A stretch of 42,334 nt of DNA from Betaproteobacteria bacterium. GTDB lineage: Bacteria; Pseudomonadota; Gammaproteobacteria; Burkholderiales; SG8-39. Under the pieces are notes generated by a model that worked only from the letters and a program-made list of their open reading frames with translations, ran no database searches and was not told where the DNA came from. Below are positions 9,262 through 17,668 of the stretch, piece by piece. Position 1 is the stretch's first letter; every line of letters begins with the position of its first letter. Where the stretch lies: contig VBBY01000058.1 of assembly GCA_005881595.1 (NCBI GenBank), forward strand, positions 1-42,334. Reading direction: 5' to 3'. The translations under genes were made by a program, and so were the position numbers.

Positions 9262-9596
9262 CCCCCATTGCGGGCACTTCGATCTTCGACCTGCGCGCCT
9301 CGAGGCGCGGCTACCGGCTGAACAAGATGTGCGGCTCGCTTTGTTCGCCTGCGAACCGGGAAGCGTTCAAGCGCGACGAAGAAGCCTACATGACCCGCTT
9401 TTCATTATCAGAGAGCGAGAAGCAGCTGATCCGCTCGCGCGACTTCGCCGGCATGATCGACGCCGGCATGAACATCTACTTCATGTTGAAGATCGGCTCG
9501 GTCACCGGCAACAGCCTGTACCGCATGGGCGCGCAGATGCGCGGCGAGAGCTACGAGCAGTTTCTCGCCACGCGAAATTTCAAGGATGCCGTCTAG
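9252..9596 (+). CDS. ligA: LigA-type small (alpha) subunit of a class III extradiol dioxygenase
   Basis: This 114-residue protein matches the alpha subunit of protocatechuate 4,5-dioxygenase. The family pattern is visible in [20 protein letters not shown], in NREAFKRDEEAYM, and in RDFAGMIDAGMNIYFMLKIG, which packs over the LigB active site. I choose ATG 9252 rather than the more upstream ATG because the domain begins directly after it and upstream sequence belongs to the methyltransferase gene, which it overlaps by 10 bases. The stop overlaps the ligB start by 11 bases, as expected for a two-subunit enzyme. The true substrate could be protocatechuate, gallate or a related catechol. Confidence 0.9.
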   Translation: MGLAPIAGTSIFDLRASRRGYRLNKMCGSLCSPANREAFKRDEEAYMTRFSLSESEKQLIRSRDFAGMIDAGMNIYFMLKIGSVTGNSLYRMGAQMRGESYEQFLATRNFKDAV

Positions 9597-10428
9597 GATT
9601 ATCGCCGGGCTGGGCCTGTCCCACGTGCCTTCGGTCGGCGTCGCCTACGACCGCGGCAAGATGCAGACGCCTGCATGGAAGCCTCTGTCGGACGCCTACA
9701 TCCCAGTGCGAGAGTGGCTTGCACGCCTCAAGCCCGACGTCGCAATCGTCGTCTACAACGATCACGGCGCCGATTTCATGTTCGACAAGTACCCCAGCTT
9801 CGCCATCGGCGCGGCCGATCGCTACGGCATCGCCGACGAGGGCTTCGGCACGCGGCCGCTGCCCGAAGTCCGAGGCGACTCGCATTTTTCAATTCATCTT
9901 TGTGAAAGTCTTGTAGAGAACGAGTTCGATCTGACCGTGTGCCAGGAGCTCGCCGTCGAGCACGGCTTCCTGGTGCCGATGAACCTGTGCTTCGAGCACG
10001 GCAAGGACGGCTGGCCGGTCGCCGCGGTGCCGCTGCAGGTCAATGTCATCCAGCACCCGCTGCCCACCGCGCGCCGCTGTTACAAGCTCGGCCAAGCTCT
10101 TAGAAAAGCCGTTTCTTCCTACGACCAGGACCTGCGTGTGGTGGTGCTGGGCACCGGCGGCATGTCGCACCAACTGCAGGGCAAGCGCTTCGGCTTCATG
10201 AACGAGTCCTTCGATCAGATGTTCCTCGATCAGATCGAATCAGATCCCGACCGATTGGCCAACCTCACCCACCAGCAGATCATGGAGCAGGCCGGCGCCG
10301 AAGCGGTCGAGCTCATCATGTGGCTGGTGATGCGCGGGGCGCTCTCACCGCAGGCGCGCCGCGTCCACCGGCACTACTACGCGCCGATGACCACCGGCAT
10401 GGGCCTGATTACTTTTCAAGACGATTAG
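9586..10428 (+). CDS. ligB: LigB-type catalytic (beta) subunit of a class III extradiol dioxygenase
   Basis: This 280-residue subunit carries the non-haem Fe(II) site of LigAB enzymes. H13 (GLGLSHVPS), H60 (VYNDHGADF) and E242 sit at positions matching the iron ligands of Sphingobium LigB, and H195 in LGTGGMSHQLQG matches its catalytic histidine. It cleaves the ring of a catechol next to a hydroxyl, using O2. Downstream enzymes of the 4,5-cleavage pathway (ligC, ligI, ligJ, ligK) are not in the window, so the pathway cannot be completed from here. The upstream MetE-like gene and metK lie in the same direction without promoter-sized gaps, suggesting one transcript. Confidence 0.9.
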   Translation: MPSRIIAGLGLSHVPSVGVAYDRGKMQTPAWKPLSDAYIPVREWLARLKPDVAIVVYNDHGADFMFDKYPSFAIGAADRYGIADEGFGTRPLPEVRGDSHFSIHLCESLVENEFDLTVCQELAVEHGFLVPMNLCFEHGKDGWPVAAVPLQVNVIQHPLPTARRCYKLGQALRKAVSSYDQDLRVVVLGTGGMSHQLQGKRFGFMNESFDQMFLDQIESDPDRLANLTHQQIMEQAGAEAVELIMWLVMRGALSPQARRVHRHYYAPMTTGMGLITFQDD

Positions 10429-10445
10429 AAGGTCCGCTTGCGTCG

Positions 10446-10470
10446 ACCGGTTGAACCCGCCGCCGAAAGC
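10446..10470. repeat. Short direct repeat, left copy
   Basis: This 25-base sequence recurs at 11359-11383 in the same orientation with 23 of 25 bases identical; the shared core is GTTGAACCCGCCGCC followed by AAAGC. The two copies bracket the two small secreted-protein genes. The remainder of the 10429-10563 gap shows no gene or convincing terminator. Confidence 0.6.
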
Positions 10471-10563
10471 TGACGTCAACGGAAACCGGCGCCAGCCGTT
10501 GTTGCGGAGGCGGCACGAAGCGGGTGCGCTGTAATCGTTAATGCAATGTCCATAGGAGGCGTT

Positions 10564-10842
10564 ATGCGTAAGGCATTTCTAGGAATGTGCGTTCTCGGCA
10601 CCCTTGCATTCGCGCAAGTCAGCTTCGCGCAAGAAACGGCGAAGAAAGAGCTGAGGGAGCATCCACGAATTGCAGCCGCCATTCGAGAGCTTCACGGCGC
10701 GATCGAATATATGGAGCGGGCGCCGCATGATTTTGGCGGCCACAAGGCCCAGGCGATCGCCGATAGCCGCAAGGCGATCGAGCAGCTTCGCCTCGCCATG
10801 CAGTACAGGGCATCGCAGGAAAGCAGAAAAGGCAAGAAGTAA
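10564..10842 (+). CDS. Small secreted helical protein of unknown function
   Basis: This is a 92-residue protein. I start it at ATG 10564, placed four bases after a perfect AGGAGG (10554-10559); an in-frame ATG at 10546 lacks such a site. Residues 1-23 form a signal peptide ending VSFAQ|E. The mature part is short, charged and predicted helical, with the pattern HPRIAAAIRELHGAIEYM and then HDFGGHKAQAI, which I have the impression recurs in small periplasmic proteins of proteobacteria. No cysteines, haem motif or metal motif is present. The function is unknown; it is followed 18 bases later by another secreted protein. Confidence 0.75.
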   Translation: MRKAFLGMCVLGTLAFAQVSFAQETAKKELREHPRIAAAIRELHGAIEYMERAPHDFGGHKAQAIADSRKAIEQLRLAMQYRASQESRKGKK

Positions 10843-10860
10843 GCAGCCGGCAGGGGCATC

Positions 10861-11289
10861 ATGAAAGCGTGGTTCGTTGGAAGCGCGCTTCTTTGGCTCG
10901 CGTGCGCCGCGCACGCCCAGGGCACGGTCAAGGACCGGATGACGGTGGCGCCGGCGAGCCCTTCATCGGAAGCACAGGATGCAGCCGCTCCGGAAGTGGA
11001 GCGTGCCTGCAATACAGACGCCGAAAAGTTCTGCCCGCAAGGCGGCGGACTAGTAGTTGATTGTCTGCTCGAGCACCAAAACGACATCTCCGATGCGTGT
11101 TACGACGCGCTGAAAGTGCGCCTGGGGAACGAGCAGGGCATGCAGGCCTGTAGGCAGGATTCTCGAAGGTTCTGTCCCGGCGTCGAGCCGGGCGGCGGAC
11201 GCGTCGCGGATTGCCTCATCGATCACGAGCAGGAGATCTCCGAAGACTGTTACCAGTTCCTGAAGGCCAAACGCGGGAGCGCGAACTAG
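10861..11289 (+). CDS. Secreted protein with two cysteine-rich (GLG1-type) repeats
   Basis: This 142-residue exported protein has a signal peptide of about 19 residues ending AAHAQ. It carries two copies of a cysteine-rich module with the spacing C-x-D-x(3-5)-FCP-x(n)-DCL-x(2)-H-x(4)-IS-x(2)-CY. The first runs from ACNTDAEKFCP to ISDACYDAL and the second from ACRQDSRRFCP to ISEDCYQFL. This is the pattern of the Cys-rich repeat of eukaryotic Golgi apparatus protein 1, which also occurs in bacterial periplasmic proteins. Each module has four cysteines, so disulfides are likely. The ligand is unknown. It is probably cotranscribed with the preceding small protein. Confidence 0.8.
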   Translation: MKAWFVGSALLWLACAAHAQGTVKDRMTVAPASPSSEAQDAAAPEVERACNTDAEKFCPQGGGLVVDCLLEHQNDISDACYDALKVRLGNEQGMQACRQDSRRFCPGVEPGGGRVADCLIDHEQEISEDCYQFLKAKRGSAN

Positions 11290-11358
11290 TCCGTCCTGAC
11301 AGATGAAAAAAAGGAAGTACTAAAGCGCTGCCGATAGACTACGAGCAGTGTTGCATTA

Positions 11359-11383
11359 ACCAGTTGAACCCGCCGCCAAAAGC
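11359..11383. repeat. Short direct repeat, right copy
   Basis: This is the right-hand partner of 10446-10470, with two mismatches over 25 bases. It ends two bases before the stop codon of the minus-strand solute-binding protein gene. The rest of the 11290-11385 gap is featureless apart from an A-rich tract near 11306. Confidence 0.6.
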
Positions 11384-11385
11384 GG

Positions 11386-12366
11386 TCATTCGATCACCCG
11401 GTCGGCGCGGCGCAGCACCGAGTCGGGAATAGCAACGCCGAGCGCCTTGGCAGTACGTTGATTGACGACCAGCTCGGTCTTGGTCGCCCGTTCGACCGGG
11501 ATGGCGGCTGGCTTCACGCCCTTCAGGATCCGGTTCGCTATTCTGGCACTGCGCCTTTGCGCGTCGGCGACTTCCGCGCCATACGTCATCAGAGCGCCAA
11601 CCTCGGCCCATTCCGAGCGGTGCCCGATGAGCGCGAGCCGGTTGCGCAGCGCCGCCTCGACGACCTCGCGGCGGCGCGCGATAAGCGTGTACGACGCCGT
11701 AAGTCCCACCGCGACAATTCCCGCTCTCCTTAGATTGCCGAAGATCTTGGCGACCGCTTCGAAGTTCGTGAACTTCATCGTCATCAGATCCAGACCGACG
11801 CGACGCGCCGCCGCCTGATGCGTCGTCTCCTGCTGCGACGAGTCAGGCGAACGGCGATCAAGCAACAGCCCGAAACGTTTCAGGCCCGGATACACCTCGC
11901 GGATGAGCTCGAATCGCGTCTGCTCCGCGTCCTGCAGGCCTTGGAACGCACCCGTGGCGTTGCCGCCGGGCCGGACGAGCGAAGCCACCAGCCCGGTAGC
12001 CACCGGATCCGCGGCTGACGTGAACACTACCGGAATCGAAGCGGTTTGCTTGACCACTGCGAGTGCGATGCTCGTGGTGGTCGCATAGATCAGATCGGGG
12101 ATACGGCCGGCCGCAGACCTCGCCAGTCCCTCCACGTACGCTCTTTCTCCACGCCCCTCGAGGCGCTCGTAGGTGATGTTTGTCCCTTCCACCCATCCCA
12201 GGCGGCGCATCTCGTCGAAGAAAGACCGCGTGGCGGGCTCGTCATCCTCCGATTCGCCGGCATAGAGCACGACCACCGAAGCCATTCGCGCAGCTTGTGC
12301 ATACGCGAGTCGCGGCACGACGAGGCCGGCCACCAACGCCCCGAGCAGTGTCCTTCTGGTCGCCAT
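11386..12366 (-). CDS. Orphan ABC-type solute-binding protein (ABC_sub_bind, TrpX-like)
   Basis: This 326-residue periplasmic protein belongs to the ABC_sub_bind family (PF04392 type). The N-terminus MATRRTLLGALVAGLVVP with cleavage near YAQAA looks like a signal peptide with a twin arginine. Typical segments follow: FFDEMRRLGWVEGTNI, PDLIYATTTSIALAVVKQT, IPVVFTSAADPVATGLV and SLVRPGGNATG, ending TAKALGVAIPDSVLRRADRVI. Such proteins are often encoded singly, without permease or ATPase genes, as here. The ligand is unknown; some relatives bind aromatic amino acids. It reads away from the small secreted genes and lies 15 bases downstream of the kinase gene, so it could share the kinase transcript. 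Confidence 0.85.
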   Translation of the reverse strand: MATRRTLLGALVAGLVVPRLAYAQAARMASVVVLYAGESEDDEPATRSFFDEMRRLGWVEGTNITYERLEGRGERAYVEGLARSAAGRIPDLIYATTTSIALAVVKQTASIPVVFTSAADPVATGLVASLVRPGGNATGAFQGLQDAEQTRFELIREVYPGLKRFGLLLDRRSPDSSQQETTHQAAARRVGLDLMTMKFTNFEAVAKIFGNLRRAGIVAVGLTASYTLIARRREVVEAALRNRLALIGHRSEWAEVGALMTYGAEVADAQRRSARIANRILKGVKPAAIPVERATKTELVVNQRTAKALGVAIPDSVLRRADRVIE

Positions 12367-12381
12367 TTCAATGAATCCGCA

Positions 12382-13533
12382 TCAGCCGAGCGCGATATAC
12401 GCGCCGGCGAGCGCGGCAGTCAGCGCAACCGCGAACAGCAGGCGCGGCCCGCCGTCGCGCGCCAGCCTGCGAAGCAGTCCGACCGGCCGCGGCGCGCGGG
12501 CGAGGCGCTCGCGGTCGCGCCCGCCTTTCGCGGCCACGCGCTGCAGCGCCGCCGAGGAGTCGAACTGGCGAGACAGCGGCAGGCGCGTGTCGGAGACGAT
12601 CGCGCGCGCCGCCGGCGCCTGCGGCGCCTTGTCGTCGGTGGACTCGAGCTTGACGGTCTTGGTCACGTGGTCGCGGCCCTTGCCCGCAGCCGCTTCGCGC
12701 GAGTGCAGCTCGGCGAGGCAGTTGCGCAGATCGCCGGCCATCTCGGTTGCGTCCTGGTAGCGCACCGTGGGGTCCTTCTTCAGCGCGCGCGCGACGACGA
12801 AATCGAGCATCGGCGTCACCTCCGGGTTCGCGTGCGAGGGCGGGACATGCTCCACGTGCGTCACGTTATGGGCGATCTGCGGCGTGTCCTCGGCGGCGAA
12901 CAGCGGCGCGCGCGTCAGCATCTCGTAGAGCACGGCGCCGAGCGAGAAGAGGTCCGAGCGCTGATCCACCGGCGCGCCGGCGATCTGCTCCGGCGACATG
13001 AAGCGCGGCGTGCCGAGCACGATGCCGGTGCTGGTCTTGAAGTCGTCGGAGCGCATGCGGGCGATGCCGAAGTCCATGATCTTCACCTGCCCGCGCGCGA
13101 GCAGCATGATGTTGCCGGGCTTGATGTCGCGGTGCACTACGCCGCGCTCGTGCGCGAAGGCGAGCCCGTCGGCCACCTGGTAGGCGATGTCGACCGCGTC
13201 CGCCGTGGGAAGCGACGCCTTCAGCAGGCGCTCGCGCAGGTCGGTCCCCTCGAGCAGCTCCATCGCCAGGTAAGCGAGGTCGCCCTCCTCGCCGAAATCG
13301 TAGGTCGTGACGATGTGCGGATGCGTAAGCTTGCCGGCCGCCTTGGCCTCCTGGAAAAAGCGCTTGTGGTAATCCTTGCGGCCCTCGGCGTCGTCGCTCA
13401 GGATGATGGTCTTCAGCGCGACGATGCGGTCGAGGTTCGGGTCCTCGGCGCGGTAGACGATCCCCATCGCGCCGCGACCGAGCTCGCCGAGGATCCTGTA
13501 GCGGCCGATCCGCGCAACTTTTTTCTTCGCCAC
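12382..13533 (-). CDS. Membrane-anchored Ser/Thr protein kinase (PknB type)
   Basis: This is a 383-residue Hanks-type kinase. Residues 12-270 form a complete catalytic domain: glycine loop GELGRGAMGIVY (16-27), the ATP lysine K41 in VALKTI, catalytic HRDIKPGN (134-141, D136), metal-binding DFG (D154) and the SPE version of the APE motif. A linker of about 90 residues leads to one C-terminal transmembrane helix at about 366-381, leaving the kinase domain cytoplasmic. The GTG start shares its G with the TAG stop of the upstream cyclase-like gene (TAGTG), which implies coupled translation and a shared task. The substrate is unknown. Confidence 0.92.
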   Translation of the reverse strand: MAKKKVARIGRYRILGELGRGAMGIVYRAEDPNLDRIVALKTIILSDDAEGRKDYHKRFFQEAKAAGKLTHPHIVTTYDFGEEGDLAYLAMELLEGTDLRERLLKASLPTADAVDIAYQVADGLAFAHERGVVHRDIKPGNIMLLARGQVKIMDFGIARMRSDDFKTSTGIVLGTPRFMSPEQIAGAPVDQRSDLFSLGAVLYEMLTRAPLFAAEDTPQIAHNVTHVEHVPPSHANPEVTPMLDFVVARALKKDPTVRYQDATEMAGDLRNCLAELHSREAAAGKGRDHVTKTVKLESTDDKAPQAPAARAIVSDTRLPLSRQFDSSAALQRVAAKGGRDRERLARAPRPVGLLRRLARDGGPRLLFAVALTAALAGAYIALG

Positions 13534-14237
13534 TAGAACTTCACTTTCTGCACCAGGCTGCGCACGTACTTCTCGCCCTGCGCCGCGGTATCGCGGTACG
13601 CGGCCAGCATGCCCTCGACGAAGCTCTCCTGGCCGACCTTGGAGACGCGGCCCGCCACGCCGGCGGCCAGCAGGACCGCCACCGCTCCGGTGCTCAGGGC
13701 TGCATAGCGCCGCGCGCGGCGCCGCGCCGCATGCGGGTCCGGCCGGAACAGCTCGTGCGTGCGCAGGCCCGAATCGGTGAAGGTGCCGGCGGGCACCAGC
13801 GCAGCTTCGCTCCCCGGCGCCGCGTCGGCGAGCGCGCTGCGGAAAGAGCGCGAAATCAGGATGCGCGAAGGCGAGGTGAAATCGGCGACGCTTGCCGCCA
13901 CCGCGATGCCGTCGCCGACCATGCCGTCGCTGCGCATCGCCTGCACTGCGCCGTGATTGATGCCGATCGACAGCGGCAGGCCGGCGGCGACGGCCGCCAT
14001 CGCGCGCTCGGCGAGCCGCAGCGCGCCGGCGGGATCCGCCAGGACCACCACGGCGATGCCGTCGGAGGCCTCGAGCACGATGCGGCTTGCCGGCGCGAGC
14101 TCCGCGGTCGTCACCGCCACCACGGCGTCGAGCTGCGCCCTCAAGCGCGCCTGCTCGGTAACCGGCCGGCGCGCGAATTCCTGGACCTTGAGGAACACGA
14201 CGCTGGCGAAGACGGAGGCGCTCTTGTTCTTGCTCAC
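13533..14237 (-). CDS. Degenerate nucleotide-cyclase-like domain protein with a transmembrane helix
   Basis: This is about 234 residues. Residues 5-130 resemble a class III adenylate/guanylate cyclase domain, including SIGINHGAVQ and GDGIAVAASVADFTSPSRI. The metal-binding aspartate expected in the first strand is replaced (VVFLKVQEF) and the asparagine/arginine transition-state residues are missing, so it is probably a ligand- or partner-binding pseudo-cyclase. A hydrophobic helix follows an RRRARR stretch at about residues 183-201, and the rest would be periplasmic. I choose GTG 14237 because the domain starts there; no good ribosome site is visible and a TTG upstream is possible. It is translationally coupled to the kinase. 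Confidence 0.65.
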   Translation of the reverse strand: MSKNKSASVFASVVFLKVQEFARRPVTEQARLRAQLDAVVAVTTAELAPASRIVLEASDGIAVVVLADPAGALRLAERAMAAVAAGLPLSIGINHGAVQAMRSDGMVGDGIAVAASVADFTSPSRILISRSFRSALADAAPGSEAALVPAGTFTDSGLRTHELFRPDPHAARRRARRYAALSTGAVAVLLAAGVAGRVSKVGQESFVEGMLAAYRDTAAQGEKYVRSLVQKVKF

Positions 14238-14265
14238 CCCGGAAGGATGCAGGTTTTGCGAACCT

Positions 14266-14293
14266 TTGAAAAGCAAGCCGAAGCGGTTAGAAT
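14266..14293 (+). promoter_or_regulatory. Sigma-70-type promoter of ahcY
   Basis: TTGAAA (14266-14271) and TAGAAT (14288-14293) are separated by 16 bases. A start around 14300 would begin the transcript exactly at the 5' edge of the SAH riboswitch aptamer, which is strong positional support. Confidence 0.75.
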
Positions 14294-14300
14294 CCGGTTC

Positions 14301-14380
14301 GCTGAGGAGCGTTGCGTTTCCCCGCCTCCAGGCAGGGGGATCAGGCTCAGCAAACTTGCAACATGAGTTAACGGCGCTCG
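14301..14380 (+). promoter_or_regulatory. S-adenosylhomocysteine (SAH) riboswitch aptamer
   Basis: The conserved SAH riboswitch blocks are present in order: GAGGAGCGTTGC (14304-14315), CAGGCTCAGCAA (14342-14353) and AACGGCGCTC (14370-14379). GAGCG pairs with CGCTC (P1), GTTGC with GCAAC (14358-14362), and a variable C-rich/G-rich hairpin fills 14319-14340. GCTGAG at 14301-14306 can pair with CTCAGC at 14346-14351, the pseudoknot of the class. It directly precedes ahcY, the classic target: high SAH turns on the enzyme that removes it. Recognition is from consensus and context. Confidence 0.93.
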
Positions 14381-14406
14381 CACCGGAAACGGTGCGGGCG
14401 CTTTTT
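14374..14406 (+). terminator. Intrinsic terminator acting as the riboswitch expression platform
   Basis: A 12-base-pair stem (GCGCTCGCACCG with CGGTGCGGGCGC, one G-T wobble) closed by a GAAA loop is followed by five T. The left arm of the stem includes the CGCTC that forms the 3' strand of aptamer stem P1. SAH binding should therefore hold this strand and prevent termination, making an ON switch. Confidence 0.85.
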
Positions 14407-14423
14407 GCTTTCAGGAGGTCTAG

Positions 14424-15836
<1,413 letters not shown>

Positions 15837-15837
15837 C

Positions 15838-16767
15838 GTGAAGATCGCCGTCATGGGCAGCGGCGGCGTAGGCGGCTACTTTGGCGCGCGCCTGCAGCAG
15901 GCGGGGCACTCGGTCGCGTTCATCGCCCGCGGGCGGCACCTGCAGGCGCTGCAGCGCAATGGCCTCGCGCTGAAGAGCCCGCTCGGGGACGTGCAGCTGA
16001 AAGTGAAGGCCGTCGAGAAGCCCGCCGACGCCGGCGCGGTCGACGTCGTGATATTCACGGTGAAGCTCTGGGACACCGAGAGCGCCGCCGCGCAGCTGCG
16101 CCCCATCGTCGGCGGCGATACTTTCGTCATTCCGTTCCAGAACGGGGTCGAATCGATCGACTGTCTAAAAAAAATACTTTCTGAAAAAGCGATTATGGGA
16201 GGCGCGGCGTATATCGCCAGCCGCATCGCCGAGCCGGGCGTGATCGTCCAGACCGGGCAGATGGCGCGGCTGCGTTTCGGCCCCGTTTTCGAGCTGCAGC
16301 GCAAGGCAGCGGAGCTGTTTCTTGGCGCCTGCCGCGAGGCGAAAATCGATGCCGAGCTGGTCGACGACATCGTCCGCGTGCTGTGGGAGAAATTCGTCCT
16401 GCTGGTGGCGCTGTCGGCCACGACCACGGTGACGCGCAAGCCGATCGGCGTGGTGCGCTCCGACCCGGACATGCGCTGGCTGCTGGAAGCGACGATGCGC
16501 GAGACCTGGGAAGTGGGAAGGAAGCGCGGCGTCGCCCTGCCCGACGACTTCGTCGCCAGGACCCTCGCTTTCGTGGACGGCCTGCCGCCCGAAGTGAAGG
16601 CCTCGATGCTGGGCGACCTGGAGGCCGGCGGCCGGCTCGAGGCGCCCTGGCTCTCAGGCGCTGTCGCGCGCATGGCGCGCGAGCTCGGCATGGAGGCGGC
16701 GGCGAACCGCGCGGTCCATGCCGCGCTGAAGCCCTACCTCAATGGATCTGAAGTCAAAGCTTCTTGA
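15838..16767 (+). CDS. panE: Ketopantoate reductase family protein (2-dehydropantoate 2-reductase)
   Basis: This 309-residue NADPH-dependent reductase is of the PanE/ApbA family. The nucleotide-binding motif GSGGVGGYFG is at 7-16, followed by FIARGRHLQAL, the usual phosphate-recognition region. IPFQNGVES and LWEKFVLLVALSATT hold the expected asparagine and catalytic lysine. It starts at GTG 15838, one base after the ahcY stop, so it should be under the same riboswitch. PanE makes pantoate for pantothenate and coenzyme A, and panB lies at 26352-27179. Family members also act on other 2-keto acids, so the pantoate assignment is likely but not certain. Confidence 0.82.
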   Translation: MKIAVMGSGGVGGYFGARLQQAGHSVAFIARGRHLQALQRNGLALKSPLGDVQLKVKAVEKPADAGAVDVVIFTVKLWDTESAAAQLRPIVGGDTFVIPFQNGVESIDCLKKILSEKAIMGGAAYIASRIAEPGVIVQTGQMARLRFGPVFELQRKAAELFLGACREAKIDAELVDDIVRVLWEKFVLLVALSATTTVTRKPIGVVRSDPDMRWLLEATMRETWEVGRKRGVALPDDFVARTLAFVDGLPPEVKASMLGDLEAGGRLEAPWLSGAVARMARELGMEAAANRAVHAALKPYLNGSEVKAS

Positions 16768-17662
16768 TCCGGCGCAGACGGTCCTTCTTTACGGCACCAC
16801 CCCGCCGCGGCTGGGAGCGCCCGACGAGCAGGTAAGCGCGGCCGCCGGGAAGCTCGCCGCCCGCCTTGCCGCACTGCCGCTCGACGGCGTGGTGGTCTAC
16901 GACATCCAGGACGAGACCGGCCGCACGCAGCTGCCGCGGCCGTTTCCCTTCACGCGCACCATCGATCCGCGCCAGTACTCGATGCAGCTCATGCAAGGCA
17001 CCCGGCTGCCGGCGATCACCTACAAGGCGCTCGGCAACCTGGATGAAGCCGGCTGGCGTACCTGGCTGTCCCAATCGCGCGGCATCGAATTCATTTCAGT
17101 GGTGGGAAGGCCCGTCTCCGGCGTGCGCTATGCGTTGCCGCTTTCCAGGGCGATCCGCATCGCGGCGAGCGATGCGGGCGGCTTTACGATCGGCGGTGTC
17201 GTGATCGCCGAGCGGCACACCGCGCTGCGCAGCGAGGCGGCGCGGCTGCTCGCCAAGGGCATCGAGGGCTGCGGCTACTTCATCTCGCAAACGGTCTACT
17301 CCGCGCGGCCGACGCAGCGGCTGCTGCGCGACTACCTGCGCGACTGCCGCGGCGCGGGCAGCGAGCCGCGGCGCGTCGTGCTCAGCTTCGCCCCCTGCGG
17401 GCGCGAGAAGACGCTCGCCTTCCTGCGCTGGCTCGGCGTCACCGTCGCCCCCGACACCGAGCGCGCGATCCTCGGCGCCGCCGATCCGCTCGCCAAATCG
17501 ATCGAGATCTGCCGCGACAATCTGCGGCGCATCCTCGACGAGCCCTACGCGGGCGAGATCCCGCTCGGCGTGAACGTCGAGAGCGTGTCGATCAATCGCG
17601 ACGAGATCGACGCCAGCATCGAGCTGTTCCACGCGCTGCGCGAAGTGCTCGCCGGAAAATGA
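16742..17662 (+). CDS. Methylenetetrahydrofolate reductase-like protein, non-canonical
   Basis: This 306-residue protein appears to share the MetF barrel. Landmarks that line up with MetF are GGVVIAERHTALRSEAARLL (where MetF has YPEVHPEA), GYFISQTVYS (MetF ITQFFFD), the long helix CRDNLRRIL and a C-terminal INRDEID motif (284-290) matching the NRAE segment. The N-terminal catalytic glutamate strand FEFFPP of MetF is replaced by VVVYDIQDETGR (51-61), so substrate or cofactor handling probably differs. It overlaps the PanE gene by 26 bases and follows the SAH riboswitch operon, which suggests a one-carbon role. Function beyond the superfamily is uncertain. Confidence 0.6.
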   Translation: MDLKSKLLDPAQTVLLYGTTPPRLGAPDEQVSAAAGKLAARLAALPLDGVVVYDIQDETGRTQLPRPFPFTRTIDPRQYSMQLMQGTRLPAITYKALGNLDEAGWRTWLSQSRGIEFISVVGRPVSGVRYALPLSRAIRIAASDAGGFTIGGVVIAERHTALRSEAARLLAKGIEGCGYFISQTVYSARPTQRLLRDYLRDCRGAGSEPRRVVLSFAPCGREKTLAFLRWLGVTVAPDTERAILGAADPLAKSIEICRDNLRRILDEPYAGEIPLGVNVESVSINRDEIDASIELFHALREVLAGK

Positions 17663-17668
17663 AGCGCT

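Larger units (their letters stand above)
8021..9291. repeat. Tandem duplication, copy 2 (1271 bases)
   Basis: This is the second unit. It starts inside metK sequence and ends at codon 14 of the intact ligA. Its right edge joins the unique ligA sequence, so the intact ligA reading frame is kept. The parental sites share a perfect 12-base match, GCACTTCGATCT (6732-6743 and 9274-9285), which extends to 16 of 18 bases. Confidence 0.95.

Noticed and set aside
10441-10500. A transcription terminator after ligB
   Set aside because: CCGGTT/AACCGG can pair only across a loop of more than 30 bases and no T-tract follows.
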